Shown: positions 54,016-62,490 of the stretch, in pieces | How the letters are laid out: each line of letters starts with the position of its first letter | Numbering within the stretch: the first letter of the stretch is position 1 | Assembly (NCBI RefSeq): GCF_008704555.1 | Contig: NZ_CP023702.1 | Span: 1,116,001-1,180,000, forward strand | Direction of reading: 5' to 3' | Origin: Streptomyces nitrosporeus | Lineage (GTDB): Bacteria; Actinomycetota; Actinomycetes; Streptomycetales; Streptomycetaceae | Length of the DNA stretch: 64,000 nucleotides | Program-made: the position numbers and the translations under genes | The notes under the pieces: model-generated | What the model was told of the DNA's origin: nothing | The model's database searches: none | Seen by the model: only the letters and a program-made list of their open reading frames with translations

Positions 54016-54792
54016 TCAGCCCTCCGCGCCGCCGAAGTGGTCGCGCACCAGCGTCCGGACGGCGGTCAGGTCGCCGGCGACGAGCGCGTCCAGCAGCGCG
54101 GTGTGCTCAAAGGCGTCGGCCACCAGGTCCGCCCGCCGTCCGGCCGGGCCGCCGGCCGGCCACTGGGAGCGGCGGTGAAGGGCGTCCGCGACCGCCAGGA
54201 GCTGTTCGTTGCCCGAGAGGGCGAGGACGGAGCGGTGGAAGGCGCGGTCGCGCTCGGCGTAGCCCGCCAGGTCCCCGGTGGCGGCCGCCTCGACCGTGGC
54301 CTCGGCCATCGGGCGCAGGGTGTCCCACCGGCCGGACGGGACGGTACGGGCGAGCCGCAGCATCACGGGGACCTCGATCAGCGCGCGCACCTCGGCCAGT
54401 TCGGCCAGCTCACGGGGGCCGCGTTCGCTGACCCGGAACCCCCGGTTCGGTAGGACCTCGACCGCGCCTTCGAGGGCCAGCTGCTGCATCGCCTCGCGCA
54501 CCGGGGTGGCGGAGACGCCGAGGCGGGCGCCGAGCGCGGGTGCGGAGTAGACCTCACCGGGGGTCAGCTCGCCCTCGACCAGGGCGGCCCGCAGGGCGTC
54601 CAGGACCTGGCCGCGCACCGAGTGGCGGCGCACGGCGCCGGACGCCGCACGGGGCGCGGGCGGCTCGCCGTGGGCGTGCTCGCCGCGCGCCTGTCCGGGC
54701 ACCCGGCCACTCGCCCGGTCCGGCCCGGGCGAGTGGCCGGCGAGGACGCGCGCCGGCGTGGCGGCGTCCCCTCGCGTTCCGGCCTGCTCCAC
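54016..54792 (-). CDS. GntR-family regulator (FadR/FCD subgroup)
   Basis: 258 residues. After an unusual 55-residue Pro/Gly/Ala-rich extension comes a winged helix (VRGQVLDALRAALVEGELTPGEVYSAPALGARLGVSATPVREAMQQLALEGAVEVLPNRGFRV), then an FCD ligand domain (ELAELAEVRALIEVPVMLRLART, DRAFHRSVLALSGNEQLLAVADALHRRSQWP, and a DHFGG ending). The FCD His/Asp residues that bind a metal and carboxylate ligand are present (DRAFHRSVL, HRRS). AGGAGG precedes the GTG by 5 bases. Target unknown; divergent from the FhuF-like gene. Confidence 0.9.
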   Translation of the reverse strand: MEQAGTRGDAATPARVLAGHSPGPDRASGRVPGQARGEHAHGEPPAPRAASGAVRRHSVRGQVLDALRAALVEGELTPGEVYSAPALGARLGVSATPVREAMQQLALEGAVEVLPNRGFRVSERGPRELAELAEVRALIEVPVMLRLARTVPSGRWDTLRPMAEATVEAAATGDLAGYAERDRAFHRSVLALSGNEQLLAVADALHRRSQWPAGGPAGRRADLVADAFEHTALLDALVAGDLTAVRTLVRDHFGGAEG

Positions 54793-54948
54793 CGGTACCT
54801 CCTCGATCGTGTCCGCACGCTTCCCGTCCGCCCGCGGGCCGGGACGTCGCGGGCCCGATCCGGCCCTGCCGGGACCGGCTCGCGTGCCTCCGGTCCCCTG
54901 TGCACGATAGGCGGAGCGGCCCTCAGTTCAAACACCGGTCGATTCGGG

Positions 54949-54967
54949 TAAGGTAAGGCTTACCTGT
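54949..54967 (+). promoter_or_regulatory. Iron box (DmdR/IdeR-type operator)
   Basis: TAAGGTAAGGCTTACCTGT closely matches the actinobacterial iron-regulator consensus TTAGGTTAGGCTAACCTAA, with a central AAGGCTTACCT dyad. It sits 28 bases before the FhuF-like start, so iron repression of that gene is expected. Confidence 0.85.
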
Positions 54968-54994
54968 AAACGATCGCGATTCGGTGGTCCCTGC

Positions 54995-55840
54995 ATGGCC
55001 GTCCCCGCACTCCTCGCCGCCGCCCCGTCCCCTGTGGCACCGGCCTACGCGCGCCTGACCGAGGTCTTCCCCGGGCTCCGCGCCGAGGTACTCGCCGACG
55101 ACGCCGGCGCACCCTCGGACAGCGGCTGGGTGAGCGCGTCCGGCCTCGCCGCGGGCGGCGCCGCCCTGGACGCCTTCCTGGCCTTCGACGAGGCCCAGGT
55201 GCTCCGGGACTACGGCACCCGGGCCCGCCCGGACGTGGTGGCCAGCTTCGGCCTCCACCGTTACGCCTGGCCGGCCTGCCTGCTGGTGACCGTGCCGTGG
55301 TTCCTGGACCGGCGCGTCCCCCGCATCCCGGCGGAAGGCGTCTTCTTCCACCGGGCGCTGGGCCGCCTCGCCGTGCGGACCCCCTCTTTCGCCTGCCTGC
55401 CCGACGACCCCGCGGCGGCGCTGCCCGGCGCCCGGGTGGTGCCCGACGAGGCCGCCCTGCGGTCCGAGGCGCTCGCCGCCGTCGCGGAGCACCTCGGACC
55501 GGTGCTGGACGGCTTCGGGCCCCGGATGCGCCGCGGCAGGCGGGCGCTCTGGGGCATGGCGACCGACGAGGTGGTCGAGGGCCTCTGGTACATCGCCCAT
55601 CTGCTCGGCGAGGAACGCCGCGCGATGGCCGAGCTGGAGCTGCTGCTGCCCGGCACCGTCAAGCCGTACGTGGGCACCGCCGGCTTCCGCGAACTGACCG
55701 GCCCGAACGGCGAGTCGCTGCCCACCCGCGACCGGGCGAGCTGCTGCCTCTTCTACACCCTGCGGCCCGAGGACACCTGTGTGACGTGCCCCCGCACCTG
55801 CGACGCCGAGCGCGTCCGGAAACTGACGCCCGCCCCCTGA
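54995..55840 (+). CDS. FhuF-like (2Fe-2S) ferric-siderophore reductase
   Basis: 281 residues. The C-terminus holds the FhuF-type cluster cysteines, CC-x10-C-x2-C (RASCCLFYTLRPEDTCVTCPRTC). Upstream, SFGLHRYAWPACLLVTVPWFL is the family's conserved core. Members release iron from imported ferric siderophores. A DmdR/IdeR-type iron box lies just upstream, supporting the role. No transporter accompanies it here. No clear ribosome site; the ATG shown begins the first plausible coding stretch. Confidence 0.9.
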   Translation: MAVPALLAAAPSPVAPAYARLTEVFPGLRAEVLADDAGAPSDSGWVSASGLAAGGAALDAFLAFDEAQVLRDYGTRARPDVVASFGLHRYAWPACLLVTVPWFLDRRVPRIPAEGVFFHRALGRLAVRTPSFACLPDDPAAALPGARVVPDEAALRSEALAAVAEHLGPVLDGFGPRMRRGRRALWGMATDEVVEGLWYIAHLLGEERRAMAELELLLPGTVKPYVGTAGFRELTGPNGESLPTRDRASCCLFYTLRPEDTCVTCPRTCDAERVRKLTPAP

Positions 55841-56067
55841 ACCAGCGGTCCGCCCGCCCGGCCGGCCGGCGGCTCACGCCGCCCTGCCGGGTGACATCGA
55901 CTCGAACACAACACGGTTGACTCGTTCGGAAGTTCGAGAAGATTCCGCCCATCGGTACAGGGAATCACCACGATGGCGTTCACTTACCCCGAAAGTCCCT
56001 GAGCGAGGCGGTCTCTTCCGTCACGATGGCGCCCGAAAAGCCCTTCCGTGACAACAAGGAACCGCGC

Positions 56068-57153
56068 ATGAGACTGACCGACATATCGCTTGACTGGCTG
56101 CTTCCGGGCGCCGTGCTGCTCGTAGGGGTCATGGCGGCGGTGACGGTGGTCGCGCGCGGCAGGCGCGCCGCTGAGAAGGCCGCGGCCGACGACAGCTGGG
56201 AACGGAGCGAGGAGCGCCGCAGACGCAAGGAGGCGCTGTACGCCACCGCTTCGTACGTTCTGCTGTTCTGCTGTGCCGCGGTCGCCGCCGCCCTCTCCTT
56301 CCACGGGCTCGTCGGCTTCGGCCGGCAGAATCTGAGCCTCTCCGGGGGCTGGGAGTACCTCGTGCCCTTCGGGCTCGACGGGGCCGCGATGTTCTGCTCG
56401 GTGCTCGCCGTCCGGGAGGCCAGCCACGGGGACGCCGCTCTGGGGTCCCGCCTGCTGGTGTGGACCTTCGCGGGCGCCGCGGCCTGGTTCAACTGGGTGC
56501 ACGCACCGCGCGGCCTGGACCACGCGGGCGCCCCGCACTTCTTCGCGGGGATGTCGCTCTCGGCCGCGGTGCTCTTCGACCGCGCGCTGAAGCAGACCCG
56601 CCGTGCGGCGCTGCGCGAACAGGGCCTGGTACCCCGTCCGTTGCCGCAGATCCGTATCGTCCGGTGGCTGCGGGCCCCCCGGGAGACCTTCGGTGCCTGG
56701 TCGCTGATGCTCCTGGAGGGCGTACGCACCCTCGACGAGGCGGTCGACGAGGTGCGTGAGGACCGCAGGGAGAAGGAGCAGGACCGGCACCGCCGACGGG
56801 ACCGGGCGAAGCTGGAGCGTGCCCGCATCAAGGCCCTCAACCGGCAGAACCGGGCCTGGGGCCGCGGCGGGCGCGGCGGACGCCAGGTCGAGGTGCAGCA
56901 GGCCATCGCGCCTCCGTCCGGCGGCACACCGGCCATAGCGGAGCCGGCCATAGCGGAGCCGGGACAGCTGCCCCTGCGCCCCCGGCCGTCCCTGCAAGCC
57001 GTGAACGGCCCCGACTCCAGAAGCACTTCGGCCCGGGGGGCGGGTGGTGACCCCGTGACCGTCGACCTCACCGCCGAGGACGACACCCAGACCCTGCCCC
57101 GGCTCGACTCGCTGGAGCAGAAACTGAAGGATCTGGAGCAGCAGTTCGGCTGA
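56068..57153 (+). CDS. DUF2637-domain membrane protein
   Basis: 361 residues. One N-terminal membrane helix (LDWLLPGAVLLVGVMAAVTVVARG), a charged stretch, then a DUF2637 membrane domain with about four hydrophobic segments (YVLLFCCAAVAAALSFHGLVGFG, YLVPFGLDGAAMFCSVLAV, LLVWTFAGAAAWFNWVHAPRG). The C-terminal half is soluble: a strongly basic coiled coil (EDRREKEQDRHRRRDRAKLERARIKALNRQN), a Pro/Ala linker and a second coil at the end. Related Spd proteins act in plasmid spread, but nothing else here is plasmid-like. ATG chosen because AAGGA lies 7 bases upstream. Confidence 0.82.
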   Translation: MRLTDISLDWLLPGAVLLVGVMAAVTVVARGRRAAEKAAADDSWERSEERRRRKEALYATASYVLLFCCAAVAAALSFHGLVGFGRQNLSLSGGWEYLVPFGLDGAAMFCSVLAVREASHGDAALGSRLLVWTFAGAAAWFNWVHAPRGLDHAGAPHFFAGMSLSAAVLFDRALKQTRRAALREQGLVPRPLPQIRIVRWLRAPRETFGAWSLMLLEGVRTLDEAVDEVREDRREKEQDRHRRRDRAKLERARIKALNRQNRAWGRGGRGGRQVEVQQAIAPPSGGTPAIAEPAIAEPGQLPLRPRPSLQAVNGPDSRSTSARGAGGDPVTVDLTAEDDTQTLPRLDSLEQKLKDLEQQFG

Positions 57154-57173
57154 GAGTCCATGTCCCGCGCCTG

Positions 57174-57635
57174 TCAGGCCCTCCCCCCGGTCAGTTCGAA
57201 CCAGACCACCTTCCCCAGCGTCTGGGCCAGGACTCCCCAGGAGTCCGCCAGGCTCTGCACCAGGAGCAGCCCCCGGCCGTGCGTACCGTCGTCGGCGTTC
57301 GGTACGTACGGCGCGGGCTGCCCCTCCGTCATGAAGTCGCGCACTTCCACCCGTAGCCGTCCGGGCGCCGAGGTCACCGTGACGGCGGCCCCGTTGCGGG
57401 TGTGTATCAGCGCGTTGGTGACCAGTTCGCTGAGCAGCAGTTCGGCGGTGTCGGTCTCCTCCGGGCCCGAGCGGTGACGCAGGAATCTCCGCAGTTCGCC
57501 CCGCACCTCGCCCACGGCCGAGAGGTCGGTGTGCCCGACCCGCCGGTACAGCCGCTCCGGCCGGCTCCTCCCCCGTGGTGCCGCGTCCCCTGCCATGAGC
57601 CGTTCCGTCTCCCCCGCTCGCACCTGTGTGCACAC
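57174..57635 (-). CDS. HATPase_c anti-sigma/regulatory ATP-binding protein
   Basis: 153 residues. Single histidine-kinase-like ATPase domain of the RsbW/SpoIIAB type: N box LLLSELVTNALIHTRNGAAVTV, G1 box VRDFMTEGQPAPY and G2 box THGRGLLLVQSLADSWGV. Streptomyces carry many such proteins that inhibit sigma factors or phosphorylate anti-anti-sigma partners; no partner is adjacent. The start is uncertain: the GTG at 57635 is too close to AAGGAG, the GTG at 57623 is 11 bases away, and an ATG lies at 57596. Converges with the DUF2637 gene across 20 bases. Confidence 0.85.
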   Translation of the reverse strand: MCTQVRAGETERLMAGDAAPRGRSRPERLYRRVGHTDLSAVGEVRGELRRFLRHRSGPEETDTAELLLSELVTNALIHTRNGAAVTVTSAPGRLRVEVRDFMTEGQPAPYVPNADDGTHGRGLLLVQSLADSWGVLAQTLGKVVWFELTGGRA

Positions 57636-57848
57636 TCCTTCGTTTCCGTCAGTTGTCGAACGCCTACACGGGATGCATGCCCCACCGGCGGGCGCTCACG
57701 CGTTCCCCGACGCCAAGCCCTGAACGCGGCGGGCGCCGGCCCGGGTGCGGACACACCGGCGGCACCGTTCGTATTCACAGACAACTCCCAGAAGATTCAC
57801 ATGGGTTGGCGTTGACGAACCGATGTCTACGCGCGTCATCATGGATAC

Positions 57849-58247
57849 ATGCGAATCCCCCCACGGTTCACCACCCTCGGCGGCGTCGCCGCCCTCCTGT
57901 CCGTGTTCCTCGTCGGCGCCCCCACCGCCGCGACGGCCGCCACCGCCCCTTCCGCCGCATCGGTCGGCAGCGTCTGCTACTCCGCTCTGCCCTCCCAGGC
58001 GCATGACACGCTCGGCCTCATCGAGGAGGGCGGCCCGTTCCCCTACACCCAGGACGGCACCGTCTTCCAGAACCGGGAAGGCGTCCTGCCGAGCCGGTCG
58101 ACGGGGTACTACCACGAGTACACCGTCATCACGCAGGGCTCGGACACCCGTGGTGCCCGGCGGATCGTCACGGGCGAGGCGGCCGAGGAGGACTACTACA
58201 CCGCGGACCACTACGAGTCCTTCGACCTGGTCGACCACGGCTGCTGA
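57849..58247 (+). CDS. Guanyl-specific ribonuclease (RNase Sa type), secreted
   Basis: 132 residues. Signal peptide (LGGVAALLSVFLVGAPTAATA) then a 96-residue RNase Sa. Numbering maps exactly (offset 36): catalytic Glu90 (YYHEYTV), Arg105 (ARRIVTG) and His121 (ADHYESF), with the disulphide Cys43-Cys132. PFPYTQDGTVFQNRE is the substrate-recognition loop. Cleaves RNA after guanine outside the cell. CATCAT lies 6 bases before the ATG with no ribosome site, so it is probably leaderless. A barstar-type inhibitor gene follows. Confidence 0.95.
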   Translation: MRIPPRFTTLGGVAALLSVFLVGAPTAATAATAPSAASVGSVCYSALPSQAHDTLGLIEEGGPFPYTQDGTVFQNREGVLPSRSTGYYHEYTVITQGSDTRGARRIVTGEAAEEDYYTADHYESFDLVDHGC

Positions 58248-58265
58248 CGGCACCGCCCCGGTCCG

Positions 58266-58299
58266 GTCCGCGCCGCCGTCCCCCACCGGCGGCGCGGAC
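58266..58299 (+). terminator. Hairpin between RNase and barstar genes
   Basis: GTCCGCGCCGCCG / CGGCGGCGCGGAC (58266-58278 with 58287-58299), 13-base perfect stem with 8-base loop, 18 bases after the RNase stop. It suggests the toxin and inhibitor are transcribed separately. Confidence 0.75.
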
Positions 58300-58385
58300 C
58301 CGCGGGTCCGGCGCCCGGCCGGAGCCGTGGCCGTCCGCGCCCGTTCACGTCCGTCCGCCGGCGGCCCTCCCTGTACCCTCGCCGC

Positions 58386-58781
58386 ATGACCGCGACCGTG
58401 ACCTATGTGATCGAAGGCTCCGAGGTCACCGGCCTGGCACGTTTCTTCGAGCTGTTCGGCGAGGCGGTGAACGGCCCAGGAGGCTACTTCGGCCGGAACC
58501 TCGACGCGTTCGCGGACTGTCTGGGCGGTGGCTTCGGTACTCCGGACGACGGTTCCTTCACCATCGAGTGGCGCGACCACGCGCTGTCCGCCCGTGCCCT
58601 GGGGCACGAGGAGACCGCCCGCCGGCTGGAGGCCCTGCTGCCCCGTGTCCATCCCGCGAACAGGGCGCGGACCGAGCGGGAGCTGGCCGAGGCCCGGGCG
58701 GGCCGGGGGCCGACCCTCTTCGACGTCCTGGTGGAGATCATCACCGACCGGACCGCGCCCGGGACCCTGCGCCTGCGCTGA
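58386..58781 (+). CDS. Barstar-family ribonuclease inhibitor
   Basis: 131 residues. Barstar fold with LARFFELFGEAVNGPGGYFGRNLDAFADCLGGGFGTPDDGSFTIEW, the helix-loop-helix and acidic face that plug the active site of barnase and RNase Sa. An extension with RRLEALLPRVHPANRART is longer than the 89-residue barstar, as in other Streptomyces inhibitors. It would protect the cytoplasm before RNase export. TACCCT ends 6 bases before the ATG with no ribosome site, so it is also leaderless. Confidence 0.92.
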   Translation: MTATVTYVIEGSEVTGLARFFELFGEAVNGPGGYFGRNLDAFADCLGGGFGTPDDGSFTIEWRDHALSARALGHEETARRLEALLPRVHPANRARTERELAEARAGRGPTLFDVLVEIITDRTAPGTLRLR

Positions 58782-58811
58782 GGCCGTCCGGCGGCGGCCC
58801 GGCCGCGGAAC

Positions 58812-60554
58812 TCAGGGGCGCGGCACGTTACGGAGGTTGGAGCGGGCCATCTGGAGCATCCGCCCCACTCCCCCGTCCAGCACGATCTTGCTCGCCGAGA
58901 GGGCGAAGCCGGTGACCATGTCGGCGCTGATCTTCGGCGGGATGGAGAGCGCGTTCGGGTCGGTGACCACGTCGACCAGCGCCGGACCCTTGTGCTTGAA
59001 GGCGTCCCTGAGCGCGCCTTCCAGCTGCTTGGGCTTCTCCACCCGTACGCCGTACGCCCCCGCCGCCCGGGCGACCGCCGCGAAGTCGGGGTTCTTGTTA
59101 ATCGTGCCCGAGGACGGGAGGCCGGCGACCAGCATCTCCAGTTCGACCATGCCCAGGGAGGAGTTGTTGAACAGCACGATCTTCACCGGCAGGTCGTACT
59201 GGACGAGGGTGAGGAAGTCCCCCATCAGCATGGAGAACCCGCCGTCGCCGGACATCGACACGACCTGCCGGTTCCGGTCGGTGAGCTGGGCGCCGATGGC
59301 CTGGGGAAGGGCGTTGGCCATCGAGCCGTGGCTGAACGAACCGATGACCCGGCGCTTGCCGTTGGGCGTGAGGTAGCGGGCCGCCCAGACGTTGCACATC
59401 CCGGTGTCGACCGTGAACACCGCGTCGTCGTCGGCCAGTCCGTCGAGCACGGACGCCACGTACTCGGGGTGGATCGGCACGTGCTTGTCGACCTTGCGGG
59501 TGTATGCCTTGACGACGCCCTCCAGCGCGTCGGCGTGCTTCTTCAGCATCCGGTCGAGGAACTTGCGGTCCTTCTTGACCTGGACGCGGGGCGTCAGGCA
59601 GCGCAGCGTCTCCTTCACATCGCCCCAGACCGCCAGGTCCAGCTTGGAGCGGCGGCCCAGGCGCTCGGGGCGCACGTCGACCTGCACGATCTTCACATCG
59701 GTGGGGAGGAAGGCGTTGTACGGGAAGTCGGTGCCCAGCAGGATGAGCAGGTCGCACTCGTTGGTCGCCTCGTAGGCGGCGCCGTAGCCGAGCAGTCCGC
59801 TCATCCCGACGTCGTACGGGTTGTCGTACTGGATCCACTCCTTGCCGCGCAGCGCGTGTCCGACCGGGGCCTTCACCCGTTCGGCGAACTCCATCACCTC
59901 CGCGTGCGCCCCGGCGGTACCGCTGCCGCAGAACAGCGTCACCCGGTCGGCGGCGTCGACCAGCCGGCAGAGTTCGTCGATCTCCTCGTCACCGGGCCGT
60001 ACGGAGGGCCGTGAGGTCACGAGGGCGTGCTCGACGGACTTCTCGGGGGCCTGCCGGCCGGCGATGTCCCCGGGCATCGAGACGACGCTGACCCCGCCGC
60101 GTCCGACGGCGTGCTGGATGGCCGTCTGGAGCAGCCTCGGCATCTGCTGCGGGTTGGAGATCATCTCGTTGTAGTGGCTGCACTCCTGGAAGAGGAGTTC
60201 GGGGTGGGTCTCCTGGAAGTACCCCAGCCCGATCTCGCTCGACGGGATGTGCGAGGCCAGGGCGAGGACCGGGGCCATCGAGCGGTGGGCGTCGTAGAGG
60301 CCGTTGATGAGGTGCAGGTTCCCGGGCCCGCACGATCCGGCGCACACCGCGAGGTTCCCGGTGATCTGCGCCTCGGCACCGGCGGCGAACGCGGCGGTCT
60401 CCTCGTGCCTGACCTGGATCCAGTCGATGGCGGCGTTGCGCCGAACGGCGTCGACGACGGGGTTCAGGCTGTCGCCGACGACGCCGTACATCCGCTTGAC
60501 GCCTGCTCGGACCAGGATGTCGACGAACTGTTCCGACACGTTCTGCTTGGCCAT
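58812..60554 (-). CDS. PoxB-like thiamine diphosphate enzyme (pyruvate oxidase/dehydrogenase type)
   Basis: 580 residues. ThDP-binding three-domain enzyme with catalytic Glu51 (WIQVRHEETAAFAAGAEAQ), an N-terminal MYGVVGDSLNPV, the GSCGPGNLHLINGLYDA segment, a middle FAD/nucleotide domain (ILLGTDFPYNAF, VQVDVRPERLGRR) and the ThDP-Mg motif GDGGFSMLMGDF. Closest in pattern to pyruvate dehydrogenase (quinone) PoxB, which makes acetate and CO2 at the membrane. Exact substrate is inference. The ribosome site (GAGAGGG) is distant. Separate from gcl, which has Val at this position. Confidence 0.92.
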   Translation of the reverse strand: MAKQNVSEQFVDILVRAGVKRMYGVVGDSLNPVVDAVRRNAAIDWIQVRHEETAAFAAGAEAQITGNLAVCAGSCGPGNLHLINGLYDAHRSMAPVLALASHIPSSEIGLGYFQETHPELLFQECSHYNEMISNPQQMPRLLQTAIQHAVGRGGVSVVSMPGDIAGRQAPEKSVEHALVTSRPSVRPGDEEIDELCRLVDAADRVTLFCGSGTAGAHAEVMEFAERVKAPVGHALRGKEWIQYDNPYDVGMSGLLGYGAAYEATNECDLLILLGTDFPYNAFLPTDVKIVQVDVRPERLGRRSKLDLAVWGDVKETLRCLTPRVQVKKDRKFLDRMLKKHADALEGVVKAYTRKVDKHVPIHPEYVASVLDGLADDDAVFTVDTGMCNVWAARYLTPNGKRRVIGSFSHGSMANALPQAIGAQLTDRNRQVVSMSGDGGFSMLMGDFLTLVQYDLPVKIVLFNNSSLGMVELEMLVAGLPSSGTINKNPDFAAVARAAGAYGVRVEKPKQLEGALRDAFKHKGPALVDVVTDPNALSIPPKISADMVTGFALSASKIVLDGGVGRMLQMARSNLRNVPRP

Positions 60555-60678
60555 GGGTGCGCACCCTCTCTGCCTGTGTTCCGTGCACATGCGGCTGTCC
60601 CGGCTCCGGAGCCCGAAACACCGGCCCGGGAAACCGTCCGGGCGGACTCCGTTGTCCATCAACCCATGGTGTGCGCGG

Positions 60679-62226
60679 TTACGCCTCCCAGACCGCGGCG
60701 GCCGTACGGTCCTCCGCGTACCCCTTGGTCCGCAACTGGACGTCGGCGAGATAGGCGGGCAGTCCCGGCGGTTCGCCGGCCGTCCAGCGGCGGGCGAGTT
60801 CGTCGGAGAGCGCCGGGACGTCGTGCATCGGCTCGGCCAGCCCCCGGCCGCAGAGCAGCAGGATGTCGCCGGGCGCGGCGACGGAGGCACGGAACCGGAA
60901 GGGCTCCGCGGGCGGTGGCGGCGGGCCCCCGGCGTACGGGGACAGGGGTGTGGTGATCCGCAGGTCCATCGTCAGCCGGTCGCCGCCGGCCGTCTCCTCC
61001 CGCTCGTCCGCCGTGGCGGGGACGAGGGGTTCCAGGTCCTGCCAGGTGCCGTTCCGCAGCCGGAAGAGCCCTCCGGCGCCGACCCCGAAGAAGACCCGGG
61101 TGCGGCAGCCGGGGTCGGCGGACAGCAGCAGGCAGCGCAGGCCGGCGGTGTACCCGGACGGTTCCAGGCCGAGATCGGCGGCACGGGCGCGCAGTCTGCC
61201 GTAGGTGCGGTCGGTGAGCCGGTGGAGCCCCGACTTCAGGTCGCCCCGGCGGCCGGCCCGTATGTCGTCGGAGAGCCGGGCGTGGCTGCGGGCGACGGAG
61301 CCGCCGATCCACCGGCAGGCGTCGGTGGCGGCGAGGTGCGTGTGGGCGGTCCCCCGGGCGCCGCAGGCCACCGCGACCAGGACGAGGGCGCTGTCGCCCG
61401 TGCCGAAGCGCGCGGTGAGCAGGGCTTCCCGGCGGGGCTCCCCGCGGAAGCGGGCGGAGTCACCGCGTACGGAGGCGGCCCGGAGGGTGTACGTCCCGTA
61501 CCGGGCGCCGTCCAGGGCGGTGTCCGGTACGAGCCCGTCCAGGTCGTCGGCGCCGGACACGGGCAGGGCGGCGGGCTCGGCGTCGTAGGTGGGCGGCCGG
61601 TCCCCCACGTGTCCGACGACGGGCCGCGGGCCGGCCGGGGGTCCGGTCCCGCTCCCCGCGCCGGCCTCGGCATCCGCTCCGGAACCGGACCGGGCGGAGG
61701 GCGGCGCGGGCGGTGGTGGCGCGGCGAAGGTCCGGGGCCCCGGAGCCGCCCCCCGGGCGCCGGGTGCCTCCCAGGGCGCGGGCGGGAGGGCCGGCGCGGC
61801 GGTGGGCGGTACGGGCGGCGGCGCGGCGGTGGGCGGGGCCGGGGGGAGTCCGGCGGCCGCGGGAGGCGGGGCGGGGGGAGGCGGAACCGCTGAGGGAGGC
61901 GGAGGTACCGGTGCGGGCAGTGGTGCCGGGGGTGGCGGCGGGGTGCGCGGGCCGGGAACCGGTGTCGCCGTGACCGGGTGGTCCAGCGGGTCCGGCGCCC
62001 CGCCCTCCTCTTCCGCCTCCCCCTCGGCTCCGGCGTCCCCGGCCGCATCCGTCCCGCCCGCCGCGTCCGTCCCGCCCGCCGCTGAGTCGAAGCGGTCGTC
62101 GGTGCTGCCGGTGCTGCCGGTGCTGCCGGACACGCTGCTCGGTTCTGTGTCCGAAGTGGACTCCTCGTACAGCCGGCGCCACCAGTCGTCCTCGTGGGCG
62201 GCGGGCTTCTCCCCCTGCTGGCTCAT
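60679..62226 (-). CDS. Degenerate PP2C-like (pseudo)phosphatase with Pro-rich N-terminus
   Basis: 515 residues. Residues about 1-205 are low-complexity: acidic Ser/Thr stretch, then long Pro/Ala runs. The C-terminal 290 residues follow the PP2C outline (LRAASVRGDSARFRGEPRREALL, ALVLVAVACGARGTAHTHLAATDAC, GDILLLCGRGLAEPMHDV). The metal-binding Asp of the D-G-M-G-G motif is replaced (ACGARG), and the later S-D-G-L Asp is replaced (CGRGL). It is probably inactive as a phosphatase and may bind phosphoprotein. Soluble. A TrmB/LuxR-type regulator diverges upstream. Confidence 0.8.
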   Translation of the reverse strand: MSQQGEKPAAHEDDWWRRLYEESTSDTEPSSVSGSTGSTGSTDDRFDSAAGGTDAAGGTDAAGDAGAEGEAEEEGGAPDPLDHPVTATPVPGPRTPPPPPAPLPAPVPPPPSAVPPPPAPPPAAAGLPPAPPTAAPPPVPPTAAPALPPAPWEAPGARGAAPGPRTFAAPPPPAPPSARSGSGADAEAGAGSGTGPPAGPRPVVGHVGDRPPTYDAEPAALPVSGADDLDGLVPDTALDGARYGTYTLRAASVRGDSARFRGEPRREALLTARFGTGDSALVLVAVACGARGTAHTHLAATDACRWIGGSVARSHARLSDDIRAGRRGDLKSGLHRLTDRTYGRLRARAADLGLEPSGYTAGLRCLLLSADPGCRTRVFFGVGAGGLFRLRNGTWQDLEPLVPATADEREETAGGDRLTMDLRITTPLSPYAGGPPPPPAEPFRFRASVAAPGDILLLCGRGLAEPMHDVPALSDELARRWTAGEPPGLPAYLADVQLRTKGYAEDRTAAAVWEA

Positions 62227-62490
62227 GCCCCCCAGTGTCCACCGCACGGCCCGTGGGCGGCCTCGCCATCCGGGAAACCGGGCCGGAATTGACGCACCGG
62301 CAGGTGACCGGGCAGGTCCGTGCCCCCGGGCCGTCGCCGCGCGCCGCGGTGCACGGGCGCTGACCAAGGGCCGGACGGCACGGGGCATGATGGGCCCCCG
62401 GCGGGTTTGTGCCGTGGCTGTTTTCCGCCACGGCCTGTGGCCGTACGAGCGCGGCGACGCGTGCACCGACACCTGGGGAGGGCCGGGAAG

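Noticed and set aside
56068..57153. DUF2637 gene as a sign of an integrated conjugative element
   Set aside because: No integrase, replication or FtsK-like transfer gene, att repeat or tRNA is nearby, and base composition matches the neighbours.
14974..60554. TTA (bldA-dependent) leucine codons in the gcl or PoxB-like genes
   Set aside because: TTAA strings at about 15259 and 59098 fall across ATT-AAC codons on the coding strand, not in frame as TTA. I saw no in-frame TTA in the genes examined.
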